This document shows, in pieces, positions 35,584 through 42,791 of a stretch of 42,791 nt of DNA (its first letter is position 1; every line of letters starts with the position of its first letter). Both the position numbers and the translations under genes were made by a program. Source of the stretch: Cellulosimicrobium sp. CUA-896 (lineage in GTDB: Bacteria > Actinomycetota > Actinomycetes > Actinomycetales > Cellulomonadaceae). A model generated the notes under the pieces. That model was not told the DNA's origin, did no database searches, and worked only from the letters and a program-made list of their open reading frames with translations. Location of the stretch: positions 1-42,791 of the forward strand of contig NZ_MKKH01000026.1 in assembly GCF_001942335.1 (NCBI RefSeq). Reading direction: 5' to 3'.

Positions 35584-37823
35584 GTGCCCCAGGGGGACCG
35601 CACGTCCACCGCCACCCGGCCGGACCTGAGCACCGCGCTGCTCGCCGGCAAGGTCCAGGCGCCGCGGGCACGCCGCGGCGCGGTGAGCCGTCGTGCGCTC
35701 GTCGACCGGGCGCGCACGAGCGGCGCGCGCGTCGTCGCCGTCACGGCCCCGCCCGGGTACGGCAAGACGACGACGCTCGCCGAGTGGGCCCGGACCGAGG
35801 ACCGCGCGGTCGCCTGGGCGACCGTCGACCCGCTCGACGACGACCCGGGGGCGCTGCTCTCGCTGCTCGCGCTCGCGTGCTCCACGGTGTCGCCGCACGT
35901 CGCCGCCGTCGCGGGCGAGATGCGCGGCACGGGGCCGACGGTGCTGGGACGGTCCGCCCCGCTCCTCGCCGCCGCCCTCGCCCGGACGCCCGAGCCGTTC
36001 GTCCTGTTCGTCGACGACCTGCACGAGGCCGACTCGGAGGCGTGCCAGGACGCGCTCGGCATCGTGCTGCGCGGCGTCCCGGACGGCTCGCAGGTCGTCG
36101 TCGCGAGCCGCCACGAGCAGGCGCACGTCGCGAGCCGCCGCGTCGAGGGCGACGTGCTCGAGATGGGTCCCGACGACCTGCGCGTCGACGTCGCCGGCGC
36201 GCGCACGATCTTCGCGGGCGTCGGCGCCGACGCCTCCGACGCCGCGCTGGCCGCCGTCGTCGACCGGTGCGAGGGGTGGCCGACCGGCGTGCTCCTGTGC
36301 GCGCTGATCGTGCGCGACGGCGGGTCCGTCGCCTCGCTGACCGGCGACGACCGGTTCGTCGCCGACTACCTGTACCGCGAGTGCCTGGCGCAGCTCGCCC
36401 CGGCGGCGCAGCACTTCCTGCGTCGCACGGCCGTCCTCGACCAGCTGTCCGCCGACGTGTGCGACGCGGTGCTCGACGCCACCGGGGCCGCGGAGCGGCT
36501 GCGCGAGCTGGACGCGGCGAACCTCTTCCTCGTCCCGCTCGACCACCGCCGCGGCTGGTACCGCTACCACGCCCTGTTCCGGGAGTTCCTCCTCGCCGAG
36601 CTGCGCCGCACCGAGAACGGTCTGCTGCCCGCGCTGCACCGCCGCGCCGCCGTGTGGTACTCCGCCCAACGGGCTGCCCGCGCGCGCCGTCGAGCACCTC
36701 CTCGCGGCGGGCGAGCGCGACGAGGCCGCGCTGCTCGTCGCCGGGCTGGCGCTCCCCACCTACCAGGAGGGCCAGGTCGCGGTCGTGACCCGCTGGCTCG
36801 CCGCGCTGGGCGACGACACCGTCGAGGCCTCGGCCCCGCTCGTCGTCGTCGCCACGTGGCGGGCGCTGCTGCTGGGCGAGCCGGCCGCCGCCCAGCGGTG
36901 GGCGGCCGTCCTCGAACGGCTCGACACGAGCGGTGCGTCCGACGAGGACCGCGCCGCGATCGAGTCGGCGCGCTGCCAGGTCCGCGCGGCGACGTGCGTG
37001 GACGGCCCGGAGCGCGCGGTCGAGTGCGCGCGCGTCGCCGTCGCGCTCGAGCCCGCGTGGAGCCCGTGGCGCGACCAGGCCCTCCACCTGCTGGGGTCGA
37101 CGTCGCTCCTCGTGGGCGACGTCGACGCGGCGCGCGCGGCGTCGTCGAGCCGCCTCGGCGCGGGGCGCCGAGGCGGGCAACGCGGACTCCGTCGTGCTCA
37201 GCGAGGCCGAGCTCGCCGTCGTCGCGATCGGCGAGGGCCGGTGGCCGACCGCCGCCGAGCACGCCGGGGCCGCGGTCCGCGCGGTCGAGACCCACCACAT
37301 GGAGGGCTACGGGACGACGGGCCTGGCGCTCGCGGCGGCCGCGCGGGTCGCGCTGCACCGCGGGGAGGCCGCCGCGGCGGAGCGGCTCCTCGCGCGCGGG
37401 ATGCGGGCCCGGGTGCAGTGCACCTACGTGCTGCCGTTCCTCGCGCTGCGCACGCGCCTGCAGCTCGCGCACGCCTTCACGACCCTGGGCGACCGCACGA
37501 CCGCGATGCACCTGCTCCGCGAGATGGACGAGATCCAGCGCCGGCGACCGCGCGTCGGGCTCCTCGCCGACGAGATCGCCGCGTTCCGCGAGCGCCTCGA
37601 GGGGGTCGCGACGGCTCCCGGCGCGCCGCCGCTCACGCCGGCCGAGCTGCGGCTGCTGCCGTACCTGCAGACGCACCTGACGATGGCGGAGATCGGCCGC
37701 CGGTTGTACGTCTCCCGCAACACTGTGAGCTCTCAGGTGGCGTCGATCTACCGCAAGCTCGGTGCGGGCTCGCGCAGCGGTGCGGTGGAGCGAGCCGTGG
37801 CGCTCGGCCTGCTCGGCGGCTGA
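35584..37823 (+). CDS. MalT-like large LuxR-family regulator, two frame breaks
   Basis: From GTG 35584: P-loop APPGYGKTT (residues 55-63), Walker B FVLFVDDLHEA (139-149), CEGWPTGVLLCAL and the winged-helix text RRTAVLDQLSADVCDAVLD, then YHALFREFLLAELRR. Breaks near 36665 (SA to NGLPARAVEHLLAAGE) and 37160 (to LGAEAGNADSVVLSEAELAV) disturb the TPR-like sensor region. The C-terminus is a LuxR helix-turn-helix: LTPAELRLLPYLQTHLTMAE, IGRRLYVSRNTVSSQVASIY and RKLGAGSRSGAVERA. The repaired length is about 746 residues. Family members are ATP-dependent signal sensors. The gene right after it begins behind a 17-bp dyad that could be its target. Confidence 0.87.
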
Positions 37824-37829
37824 GGCACT

Positions 37830-37846
37830 TCATGCGTTCTGCATGA
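37830..37846. promoter_or_regulatory. 17-bp dyad, copy 2 (after the LuxR gene)
   Basis: TCATGC-GTTCT-GCATGA is a perfect 6-bp dyad 7 bases after the LuxR stop and 83 bases before ATG 37929. It is nearly identical to 33434-33450. Confidence 0.65.
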
Positions 37847-37928
37847 GGACGCCGGCACCCGTGGGCGGGACGCTGGGCGGGAGGCCCGCGGGCGGCGCGG
37901 GCGGACGCACCGCGAGAGGACGGCGACC

Positions 37929-38396
37929 ATGACGCAGGAGCTCGACGGAACGCCCGGTGGCGCGCTCGAGGACCTCGAGAGCGGCCCGGTGGACTACCTC
38001 GTCGTGGAGCTGCCGACCGAGCGGGCGACGGGCGACGTCGCGTTCCCGCTGCTGGTCGACCTCGTCGAGCGCGGCATCATCCGGGTCCTCGACCTCGTGG
38101 TGATCCGCAAGGAGGACGACGGGAGCGTCACCGGCCTCGAGCTGGCGCAGCTCGGGGACGGGTCGACGGAGCTCGACGTCTTCGAGGGTGCGCGCTCGGG
38201 CCTGCTCGACGACGACGACCTCGCCGAGGCCGCCAACGCGGTCGAGACCGGCATGACGGCCGTCGTGCTCGTGTACGAGAACACGTGGGCCGCGCCGTTC
38301 GCGACGGCGCTGCGCCGCAACGGCGCCCAGCTCGTGGCGAGCGGGCGCATCCCCGTCCAGGCGCTGCTCGCGTCGTTGGACGCCATCGAGTCGTAG
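37929..38396 (+). CDS. DUF6325/DUF1269-like protein
   Basis: A 155-residue soluble protein, intact frame, GAGAGGAC before ATG 37929. It reads GPVDYLVVELPTERATGDVA, FPLLVDLVERGIIRVLDLVV, and then ALEAANAVETGMTAVVLVYE-type text (AEAANAVETGMTAVVLVYEN) with NTWAAPFATALRRNGAQLVA near the end. Such proteins occur in actinobacteria next to SHOCT and PLDc_N small proteins, as here, in what look like envelope-stress sets; none has a known reaction. The 17-bp dyad precedes it. Confidence 0.8.
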   Translation: MTQELDGTPGGALEDLESGPVDYLVVELPTERATGDVAFPLLVDLVERGIIRVLDLVVIRKEDDGSVTGLELAQLGDGSTELDVFEGARSGLLDDDDLAEAANAVETGMTAVVLVYENTWAAPFATALRRNGAQLVASGRIPVQALLASLDAIES

Positions 38397-38431
38397 ATCG
38401 CGTCAAAGATCCAGTCGTAGTTCGAGTCGGA

Positions 38432-38458
38432 GGCCGGGTGGGGCGTCTGCCCCCGGCC
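38432..38458. terminator. Imperfect GC hairpin after the DUF6325 gene
   Basis: GGCCG-GGT-GGGGC, loop GTCT, GCCCC-CGGCC: two 5-bp stems with a 3-base bulge, 36 bases after the stop and 20 bases before the next start. It may attenuate read-through into the SHOCT gene. Confidence 0.35.
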
Positions 38459-38478
38459 GCGAGAGAGAGGACACCCCC

Positions 38479-38760
38479 GTGCCAGGACTTCTGCGCGGTG
38501 TCGCGCGCACCGCCGTCGTCGCCGGGACGGCCACGGCCGTCTCCAACCGTGTCTCGCGCCGTCAGGCCGGGCGCTGGGCCGAGCAGGAGGCGCAGCAGGC
38601 GCCTCAGCAGACCTACGCGGCGCCGCCGCCCGCGTACGCTCCGCCGTCCGGCGCGGACGAGCGGATCGAGCAGCTCACGAAGCTGGCGGCGCTGCGGGAC
38701 CAGGGCGTGCTCACGCCCGCCGAGTTCGACGCGCAGAAGGCGCGGATCCTCGCCGGCTGA
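38479..38760 (+). CDS. SHOCT-domain protein
   Basis: GTG 38479 follows GAGAGAGAGG. The 93-residue product has a basic N-terminal helix (LLRGVARTAVVAGTATAVSN), a Gln/Ala/Pro-rich linker and a C-terminal SHOCT motif: RIEQLTKLAALRDQGVLTPA and EFDAQKARILAG. SHOCT modules are short helical pairs thought to mediate oligomer formation. The neighbour at 38791 ends in a related motif, so the two may associate. Confidence 0.88.
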   Translation: MPGLLRGVARTAVVAGTATAVSNRVSRRQAGRWAEQEAQQAPQQTYAAPPPAYAPPSGADERIEQLTKLAALRDQGVLTPAEFDAQKARILAG

Positions 38761-38790
38761 CGGCGGGCCGACACGACGGAAGGCAGGGAC

Positions 38791-39168
38791 ATGGACAGCT
38801 TCTGGGACTGGTTCTGGCTCATGGTCTGGTGGTTCTTCTTCGTCATGTACCTGGTGATCCTGTTCCAGATCATCGGCGACCTGTTCCGCGACCGGCACCT
38901 GAGCGGGTGGTGGAAGGCGCTGTGGCTCGTGGCGCTCGTCTTCCTGCCGTTCCTCACGGCGCTCGTGTACCTCATCGCGCGCGGGCGGGGCATGGCGGAG
39001 CGGCACGCGGAGCGGCTGGAGCGCGCCCGGGCGGACACGGACGCGTACATCCGGGACGTGGCCGGCGCGTCGCCGGCGTCGCAGATCAGCGACGCGAAGG
39101 CGCTGCTCGACGCCGGGGCCATCGACGAGCGGGAGTTCGCCGCGCTCAAGGCCAAGGCGCTGGCCTGA
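38791..39168 (+). CDS. PLDc_N-like membrane protein with SHOCT-like tail
   Basis: A 125-residue protein with an AGGCAGGGAC site before ATG 38791. Two hydrophobic segments (WLMVWWFFFVMYLVILFQII, residues ~9-28; WLVALVFLPFLTALVYLIAR, ~46-65) match the PLDc_N pattern seen in cardiolipin-synthase N-termini, but there is no phosphodiesterase domain. The C-terminus ISDAKALLDAGAIDEREFAA and LKAKALA is SHOCT-like. It sits 30 bases after the SHOCT gene and 28 before gadB, so the group is probably one transcript. Confidence 0.87.
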   Translation: MDSFWDWFWLMVWWFFFVMYLVILFQIIGDLFRDRHLSGWWKALWLVALVFLPFLTALVYLIARGRGMAERHAERLERARADTDAYIRDVAGASPASQISDAKALLDAGAIDEREFAALKAKALA

Positions 39169-39196
39169 TGGCGCGCCGGTTCGAGAGGGCCGGGCG

Positions 39197-40565
39197 ATGA
39201 GCGACGGCGCGCACGTGCTGCGGCCGACCTACACGCGCCCGTCGGTGCGGTCGGTCATGCCCCGGTACACCATGCCGGACGGCGAGATGGAGCCGACGTC
39301 GGCGTACCAGCTCGTCCACGACGAGGTGATGCTCGACGGGAACTCGCGGCTGAACCTCGCGACGTTCGTCGCGACGTGGATGGGCGACCAGGCCGACCGC
39401 CTGTACCGCGAGTCTACGACAAGAACATGGTCGACAAGGACGAGTACCCGCGGACGGCCGCCGTCGAGGACAACTGCTGGCGCATCCTCGCGTCGCTGTG
39501 GAACGTCCCGGACGTCGAGGACTGCATCGGGACCTCGACCATCGGGTCGTCGGAGGCATGCATGCTCGGCGGCCTCGCGCTCAAGCGACGGTGGCAGCTC
39601 GCACGGCGTGCGGCGGGCCTGCCGACGGAGCGGCCCAACCTCGTCATGAGCTCGGCCGTGCAGGTGTGCTGGGAGAAGTTCTGCAACTACTTCGAGGTCG
39701 AGGCGCGGTACGTGCCGATCGACGAGGACCACCCGTGCCTCGACGGCAGCCGGCTGGAGGAGTTCGTCGACGAGAACACGATCGGCGTCGTCGCGATCAT
39801 GGGCGTGACCTACACCGGCATGTACGAGCCGGTGAAGGAGATCGCCGCGGCGCTCGACGACCTGGAGCGGCGCACGGGCACGACGTGCCCATCCACGTCG
39901 ACGGGGCGTCGGGCGCGATGATCGCGCCGTTCCTCCAGCAGGAGATCGAGTGGGACTTCCGGCTGGAGCGGGTGCACTCGATCAGCACGTCGGGCCACAA
40001 GTACGGGCTGGTCTACCCCGGCGTGGGCTGGGTCGTGTGGCGGACGCTCGACGCGCTGCCCGAGGAGCTGGTCTTCCGCGTGAGCTACCTCGGCGGCGAC
40101 ATGCCGACCCTCGCGCTCAACTTCTCCCGCCCGGGGGCCCAGGTGCTGCTGCAGTACTACCAGTTCCTGCGGCTGGGCCGGGAGGGGTACACCGCGATCC
40201 AGCAGGAGTGCCAGGACGTCGCCCGGTTCCTCGCGGAGGGTGTGGGGCAGATCGGCGCCTTCGACCTGTGGAACGACGGCTCCGACATCCCCGTCTTCGC
40301 GTGGCGGCTCAAGGCGGGGCACACGGAGAACTGGAACCTCTACCACCTCTCCGACCGCCTGCGCATGAAGGGCTGGCTGGTCCCGGCCTACCCCATGCCC
40401 GACGACCTCGCCGACCTCACCGTGCAGCGCGTCGTCGTGCGCAACGGGGTGAGCCGCGGGCTCGCGGAGGACCTCCTCGCCGACATCCGCACCGAGACGC
40501 AGTGGCTCGACGGGCTCACCTCGCCGATGCCCGTGGAGGGACTGCGCTCCGGGTTCCACCACTGA
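39197..40565 (+). CDS. gadB: Glutamate decarboxylase, two frame breaks
   Basis: PLP enzyme turning glutamate into GABA with proton uptake. ATG 39197 gives RYTMPDGEMEPTSAYQLVHD and LDGNSRLNLATFVATWMGDQ. A lost base at about 39413 shifts to YDKNMVDKDEYPRTAAVEDN and GTSTIGSSEACMLGGLALKR; a second at about 39888 (GGCAC for GGCCAC) shifts to VPIHVDGASGAMIAPFLQQE and SISTSGHKYGLVYPG, where the Lys binds PLP. The C-terminus ends TSPMPVEGLRSGFHH, with the His-rich end typical of GadB. The repaired length is about 456 residues. No glutamate/GABA antiporter gene is seen here, so a complete acid-resistance system is not shown. Confidence 0.92.
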
Positions 40566-40593
40566 CCGGGCACGACGGGCGAGGGGCGGCGGC

Positions 40594-41253
40594 ATGAGCG
40601 CCACGGCCGGCTCGGTCGCGACCGGCCGACGGCTGCGGCGCGAGGCGTGGGGCTTCGCGGCCGGGTCGCTGTGCTTCCTCGTCGGGGCCCTGCCGCCGTA
40701 CGCGGACGCGGTGGGGGCGGTCGTCGTCGGCGTGACGTTCTTCGTCGGCTCGCTGCTGTTCACCGCCGCCGCGTTCGTCCAGCTCGCGCTGAGCGGGCGT
40801 CGTCCGCCCCGCGGCGGCACGCGTCCCGCCGACCGCTGGGACTGGTGGTCCGCCGCGGTGCAGCTCGTCGGGACCGTGTGCTTCAACGTGAGCACGGCCG
40901 CGGCGCTCCTCGCCGCCGTCGCGGAGCCGAGCCGCGTGGGCGCGGGGTGGCGGCCGGACGCGTACGGTTCCGTCGCGTTCCTCCTGTCGAGCGCGCTCGC
41001 GCTCGTGGCGACGCGCGACCGCGGCGAGCTGTGGGACACCGACGCGCGCACGTGGCACGGCACGTGGCTGAACATGCTCGGCTCCGTCGCGTTCGCGGCC
41101 TCCGCCGTCGGCGCGTACGTCGTGCCCACGACCGGGACGTACCTCAGCGCCTGGTGGTCGGCGGCGGGCACCGTCGTGGGCGCCGTCTGCTTCCTCGCCG
41201 CGGCCCTGCTCTCGCGCCGCTCCGTCGTGCTCCAGGAGCGGCGACGTGCATAG
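40594..41253 (+). CDS. YrhK-like membrane protein
   Basis: A 219-residue protein, intact frame, with about six hydrophobic segments arranged as two similar halves: WGFAAGSLCFLVGALPPYAD ... VTFFVGSLLFTAAAFVQL, and WWSAAVQLVGTVCFNVSTAA ... WLNMLGSVAFAASAVGAYVV ... WWSAAGTVVGAVCFLAAALL. The repeated G-S-x-x-F or G-T-x-x-F pattern is typical of YrhK-domain proteins, whose role is unknown. It begins 28 bases after gadB and is likely in the same operon. Confidence 0.78.
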   Translation: MSATAGSVATGRRLRREAWGFAAGSLCFLVGALPPYADAVGAVVVGVTFFVGSLLFTAAAFVQLALSGRRPPRGGTRPADRWDWWSAAVQLVGTVCFNVSTAAALLAAVAEPSRVGAGWRPDAYGSVAFLLSSALALVATRDRGELWDTDARTWHGTWLNMLGSVAFAASAVGAYVVPTTGTYLSAWWSAAGTVVGAVCFLAAALLSRRSVVLQERRRA

Positions 41254-41355
41254 GTGGTGGGACGCCGGGCGGGACCGGCGTCATGACGTGCGTCCATCGC
41301 CCTCTCATCCCCCGAGGGCCGGCGCGGTGGTCGCGCGGCCCGAGCGGAGGACGAG

Positions 41356-42791
41356 ATGCGCACGGAGGACCTGGCGGACCTCGGTGACGTGGAGCTCGCC
41401 GACGCGGTCCGGGCGGGGCACGTCGAGGCGTACGCGGTCCTGTGGGAGCGGCACGCCGCGGCGGGACGCGCCGCCGCGCGGCGGCTGACGTCGACGTACG
41501 ACCCGGACGACGTGGTCCAGGAGGCGTACCTGCGCATCCTGCGCGCCCTGCAGCAGGCGCCGGGCCCACCGGCCCGTTCCGGGCCTACCTGTACACGACG
41601 CTGCGCGGGGTGGCCGCGACGTGGTCCCGCACCCCCGCACCCGTCCCCGTGGAGGAGCTGCCCGACGGCGCGGACGAGACCGACGTGCCCACCGCCGTCC
41701 TCGAGCGGTCCATGACTGTCCGGGCGTTCCGCGAGCTGCCCGAACGGTGGCGCTCCGTCCTCTGGTACACCGAGGTCGAGGGCATGGGGGCGCGGGAGAC
41801 CGGAGCGCTGCTCGGCATGTCCGCGCAGGCCGCCGCCGCGCTCGCCTACCGCGCGCGCGAGGGCCTGCGCCGCGCCTGGGTCCAGGCGCACCTGTCCACC
41901 GACGGCGTGCCCCCCGGGTGCCGCTGGACCGTCGAGCACCTCGGCGACCACGTCCGCGGGGCGCTGTCGGGCGCCGCGCGCGACCGGGTCGAGGAGCACC
42001 TCGCGGGCTGCCTCTCGTGCACCGCGCTCGCGGCGGAGCTGGACGACGTCGCCTCCCGGCTGCGCGTCGTCCTCCTCCCGCTCGCGGTCGGCGCGCCCGC
42101 GGTCCTCGGCGCCGTCGCGCCCGCGGCTCCGGCCTCGGCGGCCCCGTCGTCGGTGTCCTCGGTGTCCGGCGCGGGGACGGCCCCGGCGTCGGGCGTTGCC
42201 GCGGCCCCGGCGGGTGCTGCTGCGGCGGGCTCCGCGGCGGCGGGCTCCGCGGCGGCGGGGTCCACCACGGCGGCGGTCTCCACGCTGGCGGGCGTCGTCG
42301 GCGCGGCGGCGACGGTCGGCACGCCTGGGGCCCTCGTCGGGCTGCTCGTCGCGGGGGCGGTCGCGGTGACGGTCGGCATGGTCACGCTCGCGCAGCCCTG
42401 GGCGGCGTCGGACGCCGGGCCGGGCGCGTCCCCCGACGTCGTCGCGGCGGAGGTCGACGCGGCCGACGACGACGTCGACGACGGGGTCGGTGCTGCGGAC
42501 GACGGCCCGCTCCCGCCGTCGGACGACGAGACCCTCGACGGGGCGAGCGCCCCCGAGACGCCCGACCCGTCGCCCGCCGACGAGCCGACCGCACGCGACC
42601 AGCGCCCCGCGGGCGCGCTCGCGGACGAGGACGTGGCGCCCGGGCCGGTCGCCGACGGGCCGGCGGGTGAGACGCCGCCCACCGCCGTCCCGGGCACGTC
42701 CGAGCCGCCGCGACCCGGACCGTCCCCGACCCCCGACCCGGAGCCCACCGACCCGGAGCCCACCCGCGGCTCGACGCGGACGAGGCCCGCG
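41356..42791 (+). CDS. ECF sigma factor fused to zinc-finger anti-sigma-like tail, one frame break, cut by window edge
   Basis: ATG 41356 opens with sigma region 2 (AVLWERHAAAGRAAARRLTS, then YDPDDVVQEAYLRILRAL). A lost G in CGGGCCC near 41563 shifts frame; the text resumes GPFRAYLYTTLRGVAATWSR, and region 4 is LPERWRSVLWYTEVEGMGAR, ETGALLGMSAQAAAALAYRA. Then comes a ZAS-like zinc finger (VEHLGDHVRGAL ... EEHLAGCLSCTALA, H-x3-C-x2-C), an Ala/Gly/Ser-repeat linker, one membrane helix (LVGLLVAGAVAVTVGMVTLA) and an acidic, Pro-rich stretch running off the window. It thus seems to carry its own inhibitor and an outside sensor. Confidence 0.85.

Noticed and set aside
39400..39900. Programmed frameshifting in gadB
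   Set aside because: There is no slippery heptamer or following hairpin, and two breaks in one conserved enzyme are better explained by base loss.
41279..41288. CGTCATGACG palindrome upstream of the sigma-factor gene as a third LuxR dyad
   Set aside because: It shares only CATGA with the 17-bp motif and has a different centre and spacing.
42210..42270. GCGGCGGGCTCC repeats as a CRISPR-like or satellite array
   Set aside because: They are in frame with the sigma-factor linker and encode Ala/Gly/Ser repeats; no spacers of even length.

Overview
The window is very GC-rich DNA (third codon positions almost always G or C) with actinobacterial gene content: AGGAGG ribosome sites, many leaderless starts behind TANNNT -10 boxes, MmyB-type XRE regulators, DUF2255 and SHOCT proteins, and a PIG-L/methyltransferase fusion. 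A Micrococcales-type actinobacterium (Cellulosimicrobium/Cellulomonas/Isoptericola-like) is my best guess. It rests on gene content and composition, not on a database match.

Layout. (1) 1-6.7 kb: the N-terminus of a superoxide dismutase, a DUF1801 protein, an ArfB-like ribosome-rescue factor, a glycolipid-binding-domain protein, a divergent LysR/LysE amino-acid export pair, a pentapeptide-repeat/DinB protein, a metallo-beta-lactamase-fold protein and a LacI regulator. (2) 6.7-26.4 kb: a redox-metabolism region. It holds seven aldo-keto reductases, a zinc alcohol dehydrogenase, an SDR, a lipoprotein flavodoxin, two PQQ-type sugar-dehydrogenase lipoproteins, a double CMD-domain protein, two DUF2255 proteins, a SnoaL-like protein, two DHA2 MFS exporters and two XRE regulators. 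The genes from 25.3 down to 16.2 kb lie on one strand in close order. (3) 26.6-28.8 kb: a large-subunit catalase with a strong terminator. (4) 28.8-32 kb: a translationally coupled acyl-CoA dehydrogenase, PIG-L deacetylase-methyltransferase fusion and glycosyltransferase. (5) 32.2-35.5 kb: a small conserved helical protein, an ArsR/SRPBCC pair, a membrane protein and a small CMD protein. (6) 35.6-42.8 kb: a MalT-like LuxR regulator, then DUF6325, SHOCT, PLDc_N, glutamate decarboxylase and YrhK-type genes, and an ECF sigma factor fused to a zinc-finger anti-sigma-like, membrane-spanning tail that runs off the window.

The strongest new signal is in region 2. Six dyads of the form GAGNNAGG-N11-CCTNNCTC serve seven promoters, and each has a TAGCGT or TACGGT -10 box exactly 17 bp beyond the arm. 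They precede a DUF2255 gene, both PQQ-type lipoproteins, the flavodoxin/AKR operon, the AKR/ADH operon, an internal AKR gene and the second XRE regulator. This looks like one coherent redox regulon, probably run by an XRE/MmyB protein. A second repeated 17-bp dyad, TCAYGCGTTYYGCATGA, lies upstream of the membrane protein at 33.5 kb and of the gene following the LuxR regulator.

Caution: about 17 of roughly 40 genes carry frame breaks, most fixed by restoring one base and several in short G/C runs. Most are probably sequencing or assembly errors. The XRE gene at 25.4 kb carries many more than the others and may be a real pseudogene. No rRNA, tRNA, CRISPR array, insertion sequence or attachment site was recognised, and no gene-free stretch exceeds 300 bases.
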